Shown: piece by piece, positions 42,921 to 51,248 of the stretch
Position numbering within the stretch: position 1 is the stretch's first letter
How the letters are laid out: every line of letters starts with the position of its first letter
Source: HXMU1420-2 sp017643305
GTDB lineage: Bacteria > Pseudomonadota > Alphaproteobacteria > Rhodobacterales > Rhodobacteraceae
Direction of reading: 5' to 3'
Length of the DNA: 64,000 nt
NCBI GenBank assembly: GCA_965217135.1
Contig: OZ244249.1
Span: 620,001-684,000 of the forward strand
Program-made: the position numbers and the translations under genes
Notes under the pieces: generated by a model
Database searches by the model: none
What the model was told of the DNA's origin: nothing
What the model saw: only the letters and a program-made list of their open reading frames with translations

Positions 42921-43535
42921 ATGGCTAAGACCGCAGGCAGGCCGCCCCGCAGCGAGAGCGATATTGTGGAGTTTCGATCAAAGATCGCTAAGCATGCACT
43001 TGCGATCTACCGCGCAGAAGGCTTTGGAGCAGTTTCGATGCGTCGTCTTGCCAAGGAGGTTGGATGCGCTCCCATGACGATCTACGCGCATTTTGAGGGC
43101 AAACAGGATATTCTAAGGTATCTTTGGGCTGATGTTCTCGCCGACATGTCCGACGAAATTCAAGAAAAACTGAAACTTATTGTTGCACCGGTTGAACGTC
43201 TTCAAACGGCTGCCCAGACATTTGTATCCTATTGGGTCGATCATCCTGATCATTTTCGACTGGTCTTCATGTCGAACGACGTAAGGCGTACGGACGTCAG
43301 TATATTTGTCATGGACGAAGAAACTTTGGCACACTTCAGGATATTTTCGGACTTGGTGCGGGTCGTGCTGCAAGATGACAGCAACCTAAAAGTAAGCACC
43401 GACACACTCATATCCGGAATGATCGGTATCGCGCTTTGTCTCAATACGATCCGTGACTATCCTTGGGCGGACGCAACGATGATGACCGACAGATTGCTAA
43501 CTAGGATCATCGGCCCGGCCAAATCCATCCCCTGA
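42921..43535 (+). CDS. TetR/AcrR family transcriptional regulator
   Basis: 204 aa. The N-terminal helix-turn-helix is GFGAVSMRRLAKEVGCAPMTIYAHFEGKQDI (cut here by two blocks: residues about 33-48 and 49-62). The C-terminal half is an all-helical ligand domain with YWVDHPDHFRLVFMSNDV, similar to WHG-type TetR proteins. It probably represses itself and the divergent DUF4345 gene. Codon use is more AT-rich than the flanks, consistent with later acquisition. Confidence 0.9.
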   Translation: MAKTAGRPPRSESDIVEFRSKIAKHALAIYRAEGFGAVSMRRLAKEVGCAPMTIYAHFEGKQDILRYLWADVLADMSDEIQEKLKLIVAPVERLQTAAQTFVSYWVDHPDHFRLVFMSNDVRRTDVSIFVMDEETLAHFRIFSDLVRVVLQDDSNLKVSTDTLISGMIGIALCLNTIRDYPWADATMMTDRLLTRIIGPAKSIP

Positions 43536-43537
43536 AT

Positions 43538-43732
43538 TCAGCCTCGACGCAGTTCCTCTGCCAGACAATCATAGATCCTGCGAATGCGGCGGCTCGTTTT
43601 CAGTTCCCGGTGTGAGGCCAAGAACTGGCTCATAAGGCTGATCTGGAGTGATGCCTTGCCGTACTTGGCGGCGCAGACCGCCTTGTGTGGTTTGGCGAAA
43701 AATTCCCGCGCCAATAAGGGCTTTTTGGCCAT
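43538..43732 (-). pseudogene. C-terminal remnant of a LysR-type regulator
   Basis: A 64-codon frame ends FLASHRELKTSRRIRRIYD, CLAEELRRG. This is the pattern of the last helix of the LysR substrate-binding domain (SHRELRTSxRIRxVYDxL). Nothing of the DNA-binding domain is present and the first 30 codons do not fit a LysR. It is best read as a leftover fragment near the TTT operon. Confidence 0.4.
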
Positions 43733-44346
43733 TATTTGATAGCATCTTTTCTCGGCATCACCCCGGTCACACTCAGTCGGCTTCGTGGTGCCGGGTGAGG
43801 CACTTCGCTTGATTGAGGGTTCGGTCTGGGAACCTGGTGCCGGTAGAGCGGACCCTGTGAGCTACCGCAGCGAAATGGCGCTTCGTCCGCAACTGAGACA
43901 TAGGAGATAGTCGCGGCAAATGCCTAGTGTCCGTGGTTGCGGTTGTTGATTGCGGTCGTTGCGATGCAAGCCCCGACATTTCCCCAGCGCAGGCCCGCCT
44001 TGAGTGACTGCTCAAGGTGATATTGAGGACATCTGAGAGGAACACTCAGATGACGGCGTCGCGTCCAAAGGCGACGCGATTGTATATTGCAGCGTTTTCC
44101 GCTGCTCCGGGAATAGGTTGCTTGATAGGAATAACGCACCAGACAGCGCGCGCCCTTCCCACCGGAACCGGTACAATACATAAGTCGTGAGATAGGGGGA
44201 CGAGGGGCGCACAGTCGATAAAAATAGACAGGTCAAGTTCTTATCGATTACGCTCCCAACTTAGTGGGGAGGAGACAAATTTTCGCTCCTCTTCTCTAAA
44301 AGAAGCGCCGTTTCAATGAAAATTCGGCGCGTATGGGAGGAAAATC
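43733..44346. other. 614-bp region upstream of the TTT operon
   Basis: No complete gene seen. It holds CTTGAG-6-CTCAAG (44001-44018), the hairpin CATCTGAG-7-CTCAGATG (44032-44054) and GCGCCG-14-CGGCGC (44305-44330) in the tctC leader. GGGAGG precedes the tctC ATG. No regulator gene survives next to this operon apart from the LysR fragment. Confidence 0.5.
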
Positions 44347-45360
44347 ATGAATCGACTACTTGGGACATCCATTGTTTCTATGTTTCTTGTGGCAGGAAGC
44401 GCCGCGACTGCGTTTGAGTGCAAGCGCTCCGAGGCTTCTTTCGACAAACCCGGTGGGTTTCCGGAACGTGCGCTCACCATGATCGTGCCTTACGGCCCGG
44501 CTGGTGGGTCAGGCCAAGTTGCGGCGGCGATGGCCGAAGCTGTGACTGAATTGACGGGTATTCCGATCAACCGCGATCACAAGCCCGGCGGTTCGGGCAC
44601 AGTGGGCATGACGGCCTACATGGCCGCGCCAGCAGATGGCTATAACGTACTGGAACATATTGACGATGCGTCTTCGGCTCACGCGCTGGACAGCTCGGTT
44701 CCGAACCCGGCCTCTGATCTGATCCCGCTGGTCACCAGCCAAGTCACCTTCAGCCAGATCTACATCCGGACAAACGAAACGCGCTACACCGACTGGCCCT
44801 CCTTCGTGGAGTGGGTCAAAGCCCAGGACGGCAAAGCGACCATCGCCAACGTGTCCAAGGAAGGCTCGATGGAGCGTGTGACCATGCGGTTCATCACCGA
44901 TGCGACTGGCATGTCGATCCAGCAGATCTCGTTTGACAAGGGTGCCCCGCGGTATGGCGCCCTGCTGGGCGGTCAGGTTGACGCGCTCTTTGAACAGCCG
45001 GGCGACGTGCGCAACTTCCTCGATGCGAACCAGTTCAAGCCGATCCTGACGATCTTTGACGAGCGTCCCGGCGCCTTTGCCGATACACCGACGCACCGCG
45101 AAATGGGCATGGATTTCGATCCGCTGCTGCGCTTCCGCGGCTTCTATGTGCACGCAGATGCACCGGCAGATCGCGTCGAATGGCTGCAATGGGCGTTCCA
45201 GCGCGGATATTGCGAAGACAGCTATCAGGCCTTTAATGAATCCAAATTCATGACGGTCATCGACAGCTATCGCGACACAGACGGCTCCAAGGAGCTGATC
45301 ACGCGCTCGATCAACCAGTATCGCGACGTCTACAAGGCCATGGGTCTGGATGTAAAATAA
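44347..45360 (+). CDS. tctC: TTT-family substrate-binding protein TctC
   Basis: 337-aa periplasmic binding protein. The signal peptide is NRLLGTSIVSMFLVAGSAATA; the mature part has the Bug/TctC pattern LTMIVPYGPAGGSGQVAAAM near 50, HKPGGSGTVGMTAYMAAPADG near 82 and FDKGAPRYGALLGGQVDALF near 200. These proteins bind carboxylates (citrate, tricarballylate, aromatic acids) and sulfonates such as sulfolactate in some roseobacters. First gene of tctCBA plus two catabolic genes. Confidence 0.93.
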   Translation: MNRLLGTSIVSMFLVAGSAATAFECKRSEASFDKPGGFPERALTMIVPYGPAGGSGQVAAAMAEAVTELTGIPINRDHKPGGSGTVGMTAYMAAPADGYNVLEHIDDASSAHALDSSVPNPASDLIPLVTSQVTFSQIYIRTNETRYTDWPSFVEWVKAQDGKATIANVSKEGSMERVTMRFITDATGMSIQQISFDKGAPRYGALLGGQVDALFEQPGDVRNFLDANQFKPILTIFDERPGAFADTPTHREMGMDFDPLLRFRGFYVHADAPADRVEWLQWAFQRGYCEDSYQAFNESKFMTVIDSYRDTDGSKELITRSINQYRDVYKAMGLDVK

Positions 45361-45379
45361 GCGTAGTCACGAAACAGAT

Positions 45380-45404
45380 GCGCGGCGCTTTTCGGGCGCC
45401 GCGC
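45380..45404 (+). repeat. strong intra-operon hairpin between tctC and tctB
   Basis: Nine-base perfect arms GCGCGGCGC / GCGCCGCGC around a 7-nt loop, with no T-run after it (TTAATACG). It lies 19 bp after the tctC stop. Such stems usually protect upstream mRNA from 3' decay, giving more binding protein than permease. Confidence 0.7.
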
Positions 45405-45436
45405 GTTAATACGAGCAGTTTGTTGGGGGACAGCCC

Positions 45437-45982
45437 ATGGGACGTTTGAAGCGTACTCATTTGGTTGAGGCAGTGCTTTTCTTGCTGATTGTAGGGGTGT
45501 TCTTCGCATTCTCGTTCGAGTTCAATCAGCCGATCGAAATCTACCGCTTTGGCGCAACGGCCTGGCCGCGCGTAGTAATCGGCCTGCTGCTGATCGCGAC
45601 CGTGGGCAATTTGTGGTACCAATACCGGCACGGATCAGCCTCGCAAGGCACCATCGGTCAAAGCGATGATGAGGCCGATTACAGCGAACCGGGCACAATC
45701 CCGCGCATGATTGCCGTCTTGTTGACGCCGTTTATCTTTGCCTGGCTTCTCAAGCCCGTTGGTATCTACTTTAGCGCGCCCTTCTTTATTGCCGCTGTCA
45801 TATGGCTTTTCGGGGAGCGGCGGTGGAGCGCAATTCTGCTGATAACAGCGCTCATCTATTTCATTTTCATCGGGCTCTTTTTGGTGATCCTCAACGCGCC
45901 GTTGCCGCAAGGCAATATGTCACCGTTCTATGACTTCAGCGCGTGGATCCTAACGATGAACGCCAAACTGCAAGGGCTCTGA
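45437..45982 (+). CDS. tctB: TTT-family small membrane subunit TctB
   Basis: 181 aa, four hydrophobic segments: AVLFLLIVGVFFAFSFEF at the N-terminus, VVIGLLLIATVGNLWYQY, MIAVLLTPFIFAWLLKPVGI and ILLITALIYFIFIGLFLVIL. Low conservation is normal for TctB. GGGG precedes ATG. Confidence 0.9.
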   Translation: MGRLKRTHLVEAVLFLLIVGVFFAFSFEFNQPIEIYRFGATAWPRVVIGLLLIATVGNLWYQYRHGSASQGTIGQSDDEADYSEPGTIPRMIAVLLTPFIFAWLLKPVGIYFSAPFFIAAVIWLFGERRWSAILLITALIYFIFIGLFLVILNAPLPQGNMSPFYDFSAWILTMNAKLQGL

Positions 45983-45989
45983 CGGAACC

Positions 45990-47480
45990 ATGATCGACAA
46001 TTTTCTCGCCGGATCCGCAGCCCTTTTTGGTGATCCTTTCACCATTGGCGTTTTCATTTTTGGAGTGATTGGCGGCATGCTGTTCGGGGCCATCCCCGGC
46101 GTCAGCATGTTGACCCTAGCCGCCATCCTGTTGCCGTTCACGGCCAGTCTGGAACCTGCTCAGGGCGTGATGCTGTTTGCTGTCATCTACTGCACTGGCA
46201 CCTATGGTGGCGCGATTACCGCCATCTTGTTCAACATCCCCGGCGCGCCCGAGAACGCGCCAACGGCCTTTGATGGCTACCCGATGACCCAAAACGGCGA
46301 GTCAGGCAAAGCTGTTGGCGCAGCAGTTCTATGCTCGGCCATTGGCGGCGTGGCCTCTGCTCTGATCATGATGGCAGCCACCGAGCCTTTGGCAAATTGG
46401 GCCATTCGCAACATTGGCCCGCCAGAGATTTTCGCGCTTGTGTTCTTCGGTCTGGCCGTTGCGTCCTCTGTCGGTGCGCGTACTATCTGGAAAGGTTGGA
46501 TGTCCGTTCTAATCGGCTTGTTGATCGCGACCATCGGGCAAGACCCCGTGGGTGGGATCAACCGCTATAACTTCGGCCTTACAGACCTCGCAGCTGGCAT
46601 CGCCTTTGTGCCCGCCATCCTCGGCTTCTTTGCCGTTTCCGAAATTTTCGTGCAGGCCGAAAAGAAAGCCAGCGGCAAATACAAAGCGCCAAAGGTCTCG
46701 ATGACCTTCCCGACCTGGCTTGAGCTTTGGATGCACAAATTCGCGGTGCTTCGGTCCGTTCTGGTTGGCTTTTTCTGCGGTATTCTCCCTGGCATCGGGG
46801 CGACACTCGCAGCGTTCATGAGCTATGGCGAGGCTGTGCGCTGGTCCAAGAACCGCGAAGAATTTGGCAAGGGCAAGCTTGAGGGCGTGATCTCGGCCGA
46901 AACTGCCAACAATGCGGCCACCGGAGCAGCGATGATCCCGCTGCTTGCGCTGGGTCTGCCGGGTGGCGCGTTGACGGCGATGATGGTCGCCGTGTTCCAG
47001 ATGCACGATCTGCAACCTGGCCCGTTGGTCTTTATGCTGTCGCCCGATCTGATCTGGATCGTGTTTGCAGCTATGTTCTACGCCAACCTGTCGATCCTGA
47101 TCATCGGGCTGGTGGAAACCAAGACCATCCTGAACTTGCTCAAGATTCCCTTCCAGTTCCTCGCGCCGCTGATCCTAATGTTGGCGACCGTCGGGGCTTA
47201 TATCAGCCGAGGGCTGGTGCTGGACGTGATGGTCATGTTCCTTGCAGGCATCATCGGCTATCTGCTGCGACGGTCTGGATTCTCGATCCCGGGTATTGTT
47301 CTGGGGCTGATCCTCGGCAAGATTGGCGAACAGAACTTCGCGCAGGGCATGCAAATGGTACATTACGACCTGGGAACATATTTCTCGCGTCCGATCTGCG
47401 CCATTCTTATCGTTCTGGGCACTCTGACGCTGCTCTCCAGCGCTTATCGCGCCTTTGCAACATCGCAGAAGTCTGCGTAA
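45990..47480 (+). CDS. tctA: TTT-family large permease TctA
   Basis: 496 aa with about twelve membrane segments. Family strings: GVIGGMLFGAIPGVSMLTLAA near 28, YCTGTYGGAITAILFNIPGAPE near 70, and GFFCGILPGIGATLAAFMSYG near 260, the duplicated PG motifs of TctA. Follows tctB by 7 bp. With TctBC it forms a sodium- or proton-coupled secondary importer. Confidence 0.97.
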   Translation: MIDNFLAGSAALFGDPFTIGVFIFGVIGGMLFGAIPGVSMLTLAAILLPFTASLEPAQGVMLFAVIYCTGTYGGAITAILFNIPGAPENAPTAFDGYPMTQNGESGKAVGAAVLCSAIGGVASALIMMAATEPLANWAIRNIGPPEIFALVFFGLAVASSVGARTIWKGWMSVLIGLLIATIGQDPVGGINRYNFGLTDLAAGIAFVPAILGFFAVSEIFVQAEKKASGKYKAPKVSMTFPTWLELWMHKFAVLRSVLVGFFCGILPGIGATLAAFMSYGEAVRWSKNREEFGKGKLEGVISAETANNAATGAAMIPLLALGLPGGALTAMMVAVFQMHDLQPGPLVFMLSPDLIWIVFAAMFYANLSILIIGLVETKTILNLLKIPFQFLAPLILMLATVGAYISRGLVLDVMVMFLAGIIGYLLRRSGFSIPGIVLGLILGKIGEQNFAQGMQMVHYDLGTYFSRPICAILIVLGTLTLLSSAYRAFATSQKSA

Positions 47481-47511
47481 AGCCGCCCCGAGACGTTAGG
47501 AGGGTCCGGAT

Positions 47512-48897
47512 ATGAGCGAAGACAGCATCGAGGCCATCGTTGAACTGTCGCGCGCCGCGCAAGCACGCTATGAGACGAATGGCTCACAAACCCGCTATGA
47601 CCGTGCCGCGCAAGCGGTTGCCTGGGCCATTATGGAACCGACCCGTAATCGCACGCTTGCCGAGCTGGCGGTCGCGACAACGGGGCTTGGCAACGTGCCC
47701 GACAAGATCATCAAAAACCATCGCAAGACGCTTGGCCTGATGTCCGACATCAAGGACGCCGTGACCTTTGGTGTCATTTCCGATGATCCGGCCACAGGGA
47801 TCACCGAAATTGCGCGCGCCAAGGGTGTTGTCGGTGCCATCGTGCCCTCGACGAACCCCGCCGCGACACCGGCCAACAACATCATCAACGCGCTCAAGTG
47901 CGGTAACTCAATCATCGTGGCCCCCTCACCCAAAGGTGTGGCCAGCTGCGAGACGCTGATTGGCTACATCCACGATGAATTCGCCAAGATCGGCGAAGAT
48001 CCGGATCTGGTGCAAATGGTCCCGGCACCGGGGTCAAAGGAGAAGACGCAGGCGCTGATGGAAAACTGCGACATGATCGTCGCCACCGGCAGCCAGAACA
48101 ACGTGCACCGTGCCCAAACTGCTGGCACCCCCGCTGTTGCTGTGGGGGCCGGCAACGTGACCGTGATCGTGGATGAGACCGCTAATCTGGCGCAAGCCGC
48201 TGAAAAAATTCGTGCTTCTAAATGCTTTGACAACGCCACTTCCTGCTCCTCGGAAAACGCAGTTGTTGTTGTGGATGCGGTCTATGACGCCTTTGTTGCG
48301 GCCATGGCCGAGGCAGGTGGCGCGCTCGTCGACGACGAGGCGAACGTCGTCGCAAAGCTTTGGCCAGGTGGACATTTGAACCGGTCTGTCATCGCGCAAG
48401 ACGCGGACAAGATGATCGCAGCGCTCGAGCTCGATGTGCCGGAGTGGACCGACTACATTGCCGTGCCAACTTCGGGCATTGGCCCGGACCATCCGTTGTC
48501 TGGTGAAAAGCTCAGCCGCGTTCTGGCCCTTTACCGCGCGTCCGATTTTGACACCGCCGTGCAGATCACCCGTGATATCCAACTGTATCAGGGCGCGGGC
48601 CACTCGGTTGGTTTGCATTCGGTCAACCCGGATCGCCCCATGGTGCTGGCCAACGCAATCCCAACCAGCCGTGTAATTGTCAATCAGGCACACACATTTG
48701 CGACAGGCGGCAGCTTCACCAATGGTATGCCGTTTTCGCTCTCCATGGGCTGCGGTACATGGGGCGGCAATTCAGTCAACGAAAACGTCAATTACCGCCA
48801 CTTCATGCAATCGACCAAGATCATCCGCGAGATCCCGTCGCGTGAGCCAAGCCTCGATGACATCTTCGCCGAGTACTGGACTGCTGCAGGACAATGA
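47512..48897 (+). CDS. CoA-acylating aldehyde dehydrogenase, SauS-like (sulfoacetaldehyde dehydrogenase type)
   Basis: 461-aa enzyme interconverting an acyl-CoA and an aldehyde with NAD(P). The catalytic Cys is in FDNATSCSSENAVVVV near residue 242; AIVPSTNPAATPANNIINAL near 108 and GCGTWGGNSVNENVNYRHF near 415 define the acylating SucD/EutE/SauS group. In Cupriavidus necator SauS acts after the CoA ligase SauT to reduce sulfoacetyl-CoA to sulfoacetaldehyde. Here the next gene is a CoA ligase and the transporter genes precede. AGGAGG lies before ATG. Another C2-C4 semialdehyde substrate cannot be ruled out. Confidence 0.82.
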   Translation: MSEDSIEAIVELSRAAQARYETNGSQTRYDRAAQAVAWAIMEPTRNRTLAELAVATTGLGNVPDKIIKNHRKTLGLMSDIKDAVTFGVISDDPATGITEIARAKGVVGAIVPSTNPAATPANNIINALKCGNSIIVAPSPKGVASCETLIGYIHDEFAKIGEDPDLVQMVPAPGSKEKTQALMENCDMIVATGSQNNVHRAQTAGTPAVAVGAGNVTVIVDETANLAQAAEKIRASKCFDNATSCSSENAVVVVDAVYDAFVAAMAEAGGALVDDEANVVAKLWPGGHLNRSVIAQDADKMIAALELDVPEWTDYIAVPTSGIGPDHPLSGEKLSRVLALYRASDFDTAVQITRDIQLYQGAGHSVGLHSVNPDRPMVLANAIPTSRVIVNQAHTFATGGSFTNGMPFSLSMGCGTWGGNSVNENVNYRHFMQSTKIIREIPSREPSLDDIFAEYWTAAGQ

Positions 48898-50381
48898 AGT
48901 TCGACCCAAAATCGCCGCCCGAAGGCACGCTGCGTGACTGGCTTGACGCGCGTGCGGATGCAGGTGGCACCGCCTTTGTCTTTCCCGAGACCGGAGAGGA
49001 ACTCGCCTGGGCAGACTTGCGCGCCCATGCCGTTCAGGTCGCTGCAGATCTGACTGCGCAAGGTAGCGTCAAAGGGGAAAGCGTCGCAGTGATGCATCCC
49101 AATGGGCTGGAAGGCGTCAAAGCGCTTTATGCTGTCCTTTACGGCGGCTTCCGTGTCACGATGCTAAACCTTGCGGCCGGTCCCGATGCGCTGGGTTACG
49201 CGATGGAGCATTCCGAAGCGCGTTTGGCCTTTGTCCATGAAGATCAGCTTGAAGCGTTCAACGCGGTGCGCCCTGATGGACTTACCGTCTATGCGCCCAG
49301 CAGCGTGTCCGCACCACTGCATGACGTTACATCGAGTGATGATGCGCTGCTGATGTATACGTCTGGCACGACGGGTCGGCCTAAAGGCGTCGTGCATACC
49401 CAATCCAGTCTGCTCGCGGGCGGATGGACAGTCGCGTCCGCTCAGGAATTGACGCCTGAAGATCGCGGCATGGGGGTACTGCCCTTCTACCACATCAACG
49501 GGCTCTGCGTGTCAGTTATGGGCAGCCTTGTGTCGGGCGGCTCGCTCGCCATGGTTTCGCGCTTTTCGGCCAGCAAGTTCTGGCAACAGGTCGAAGACGG
49601 CGGCGTAACTTGGTTCTCGGTCGTGCCCACGATCATCAGTCATTTGCTGCATAGCCAATCCGAACCCGGGCCTGCGTCTAAGGCGCGGCTGCGCTTTGCG
49701 CGTTCAGCGTCCTCGGCGCTGGCGGTTGAGACTCAACGCGCGTTTCAGGATCGTTTCGGATTGTCGATTGTGGAATCTCTGGGTTTGACCGAAACAGCTG
49801 CCCAATGTCTGGTCAATCCGCTCGACCCGGCACGCCACAAGATCGGTTCGGCCGGGATGGCGATCAGCAATGAAGCTCGTATCGCCGATGACACTGGCAC
49901 CGAATGCGCCCGCGGGATCGAAGGCGAGATCCAGATCCGTGGGCCCAACTTGATGAAGGAATATCTCAAGAACCCGGAGGCCACGGCGGGCACCTTCCAT
50001 GGTGACTGGCTGCGCACCGGGGATCTGGGACGTATGGATGAGGACGGCTATGTCTTTGTCACCGGGCGCCTTAAGGAGCTGATCATCAAAGGTGGTGAGA
50101 ATATCGCCCCACGCGAGATCGACGAAGCGCTTTATGAGCATCCGGATGTGGTTGAAGCCGCCGCATTTGCCCGGCCCTGCGATCGCTATGGCGAGCGTGT
50201 CGAGGCAGCCGTACGCCTGACCGAGACGTCCAATACCACCGGCGACGAATTGCGTGCGCTGTGCGATACGCGGGTTGGTTCCTTCAAGGCCCCGGACGTG
50301 GTGCACATCATGGACGAACTGCCCAAGGGCCCATCGGGGAAAATCCAGCGCCTGTACCTGAACAAGATGCTGTATGGCTGA
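48894..50381 (+). CDS. AMP-dependent acid-CoA ligase, SauT-like
   Basis: 495-aa adenylate-forming ligase. P-loop MYTSGTTGRPKGVVHTQ near residue 155, GVLPFYHINGLCVSVM near 200, ESLGLTETAAQCLVNPLDP near 285, WLRTGDLGRMDEDGYVFVTGR near 365, RLKELIIKGGENIAP and the catalytic Lys in GPSGKIQRLYL. Its ATG overlaps the aldehyde dehydrogenase stop (ATGA), so the two enzymes are made together. With an acylating dehydrogenase this gives acid to acyl-CoA to aldehyde. Sulfoacetate is the best-fitting acid given the two TauE-like genes nearby, but this is inference. Confidence 0.82.
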   Translation: MKFDPKSPPEGTLRDWLDARADAGGTAFVFPETGEELAWADLRAHAVQVAADLTAQGSVKGESVAVMHPNGLEGVKALYAVLYGGFRVTMLNLAAGPDALGYAMEHSEARLAFVHEDQLEAFNAVRPDGLTVYAPSSVSAPLHDVTSSDDALLMYTSGTTGRPKGVVHTQSSLLAGGWTVASAQELTPEDRGMGVLPFYHINGLCVSVMGSLVSGGSLAMVSRFSASKFWQQVEDGGVTWFSVVPTIISHLLHSQSEPGPASKARLRFARSASSALAVETQRAFQDRFGLSIVESLGLTETAAQCLVNPLDPARHKIGSAGMAISNEARIADDTGTECARGIEGEIQIRGPNLMKEYLKNPEATAGTFHGDWLRTGDLGRMDEDGYVFVTGRLKELIIKGGENIAPREIDEALYEHPDVVEAAAFARPCDRYGERVEAAVRLTETSNTTGDELRALCDTRVGSFKAPDVVHIMDELPKGPSGKIQRLYLNKMLYG

Positions 50382-50480
50382 ATTGCCTTAACGGGACCGG
50401 GCCCCGTCGACAGCCGTGCATCGGCCCAAGCAAGCGCCAGTTCGCGGTCCTTCTGCTGACGCTTTGCCGATGGAGGTGGT

Positions 50481-51248
50481 TCAACTCAACCCATTCGCTA
50501 TCAATCGCAGCCCCATCAGCAGGAACGCGATCAGCACCGCTTTGCGAAACAGATCCTGACTGACCCGGCTGCGCAATAGCTCGCCGACCCGAAATCCCAC
50601 CAGAACCACGCACAGGGCCAGCGCCGATTTCACCAAAACGGGCAGTGTCAGCACGCCGGCGACCACCTGGCCTGCTCCAAGCGGCAGTACTCCCGCCAGA
50701 AACAAAAAACCCGTCGCGCCGATGAATTTCTCTTTTGAGACATCCCGCGCCACCAGATACATCGCGACTGTGGGCGACCAGATCGAACTGATTCCGCCAA
50801 GCACTCCCGATACAACGCCAAATCCCAGATGCCAGCCTCGGCCGGGCCCAATCCGTAATTTGATCCCCAATAAAAGGTTCAACGAAAACAATACCATGGC
50901 GATTCCAATCGCCACCGTCAAAAGCGCCGTGGGATACTCCGCAATGAACGTCGATGTGACAAAAATGCAGACCATGATCGCGACGGCGAAGAGCCAATAT
51001 TCCCGCGCAATCGCCCATTTGTCCGACGCATTGGCGAACTGAAGCGAGTTGGTCGCGAGGATCGAGAGCCACAACAATGGAATGGCCTCAGTGGGCGGCA
51101 TAATCAGCGTTAGGAAGGCCATTGACGCTGCAGGCAATCCGATGCCCAAAAAACCCTTCACAATCGCGGCGAACAGGAAAATCACGATCAACAGAACTGT
51201 CTGGACCGCGTCGAAATCCTGAATCAAATCATTGATCACGTCGCTCAT
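50481..51248 (-). CDS. TauE/SafE-family permease (TSUP)
   Basis: 255-aa membrane protein with about eight helices. LFAAIVKGFLGIGLPAASMA near residue 25 and FGVVSGVLGGISSIWSPTVA near 145 are the duplicated TauE/SafE motifs. Family members export sulfite or sulfoacetate, or carry other small anions. ATG 51248 overlaps the stop of the FAD/Fe-S oxidase gene, giving translational coupling. A longer upstream frame is excluded because it lies inside that gene. Confidence 0.88.
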   Translation of the reverse strand: MSDVINDLIQDFDAVQTVLLIVIFLFAAIVKGFLGIGLPAASMAFLTLIMPPTEAIPLLWLSILATNSLQFANASDKWAIAREYWLFAVAIMVCIFVTSTFIAEYPTALLTVAIGIAMVLFSLNLLLGIKLRIGPGRGWHLGFGVVSGVLGGISSIWSPTVAMYLVARDVSKEKFIGATGFLFLAGVLPLGAGQVVAGVLTLPVLVKSALALCVVLVGFRVGELLRSRVSQDLFRKAVLIAFLLMGLRLIANGLS

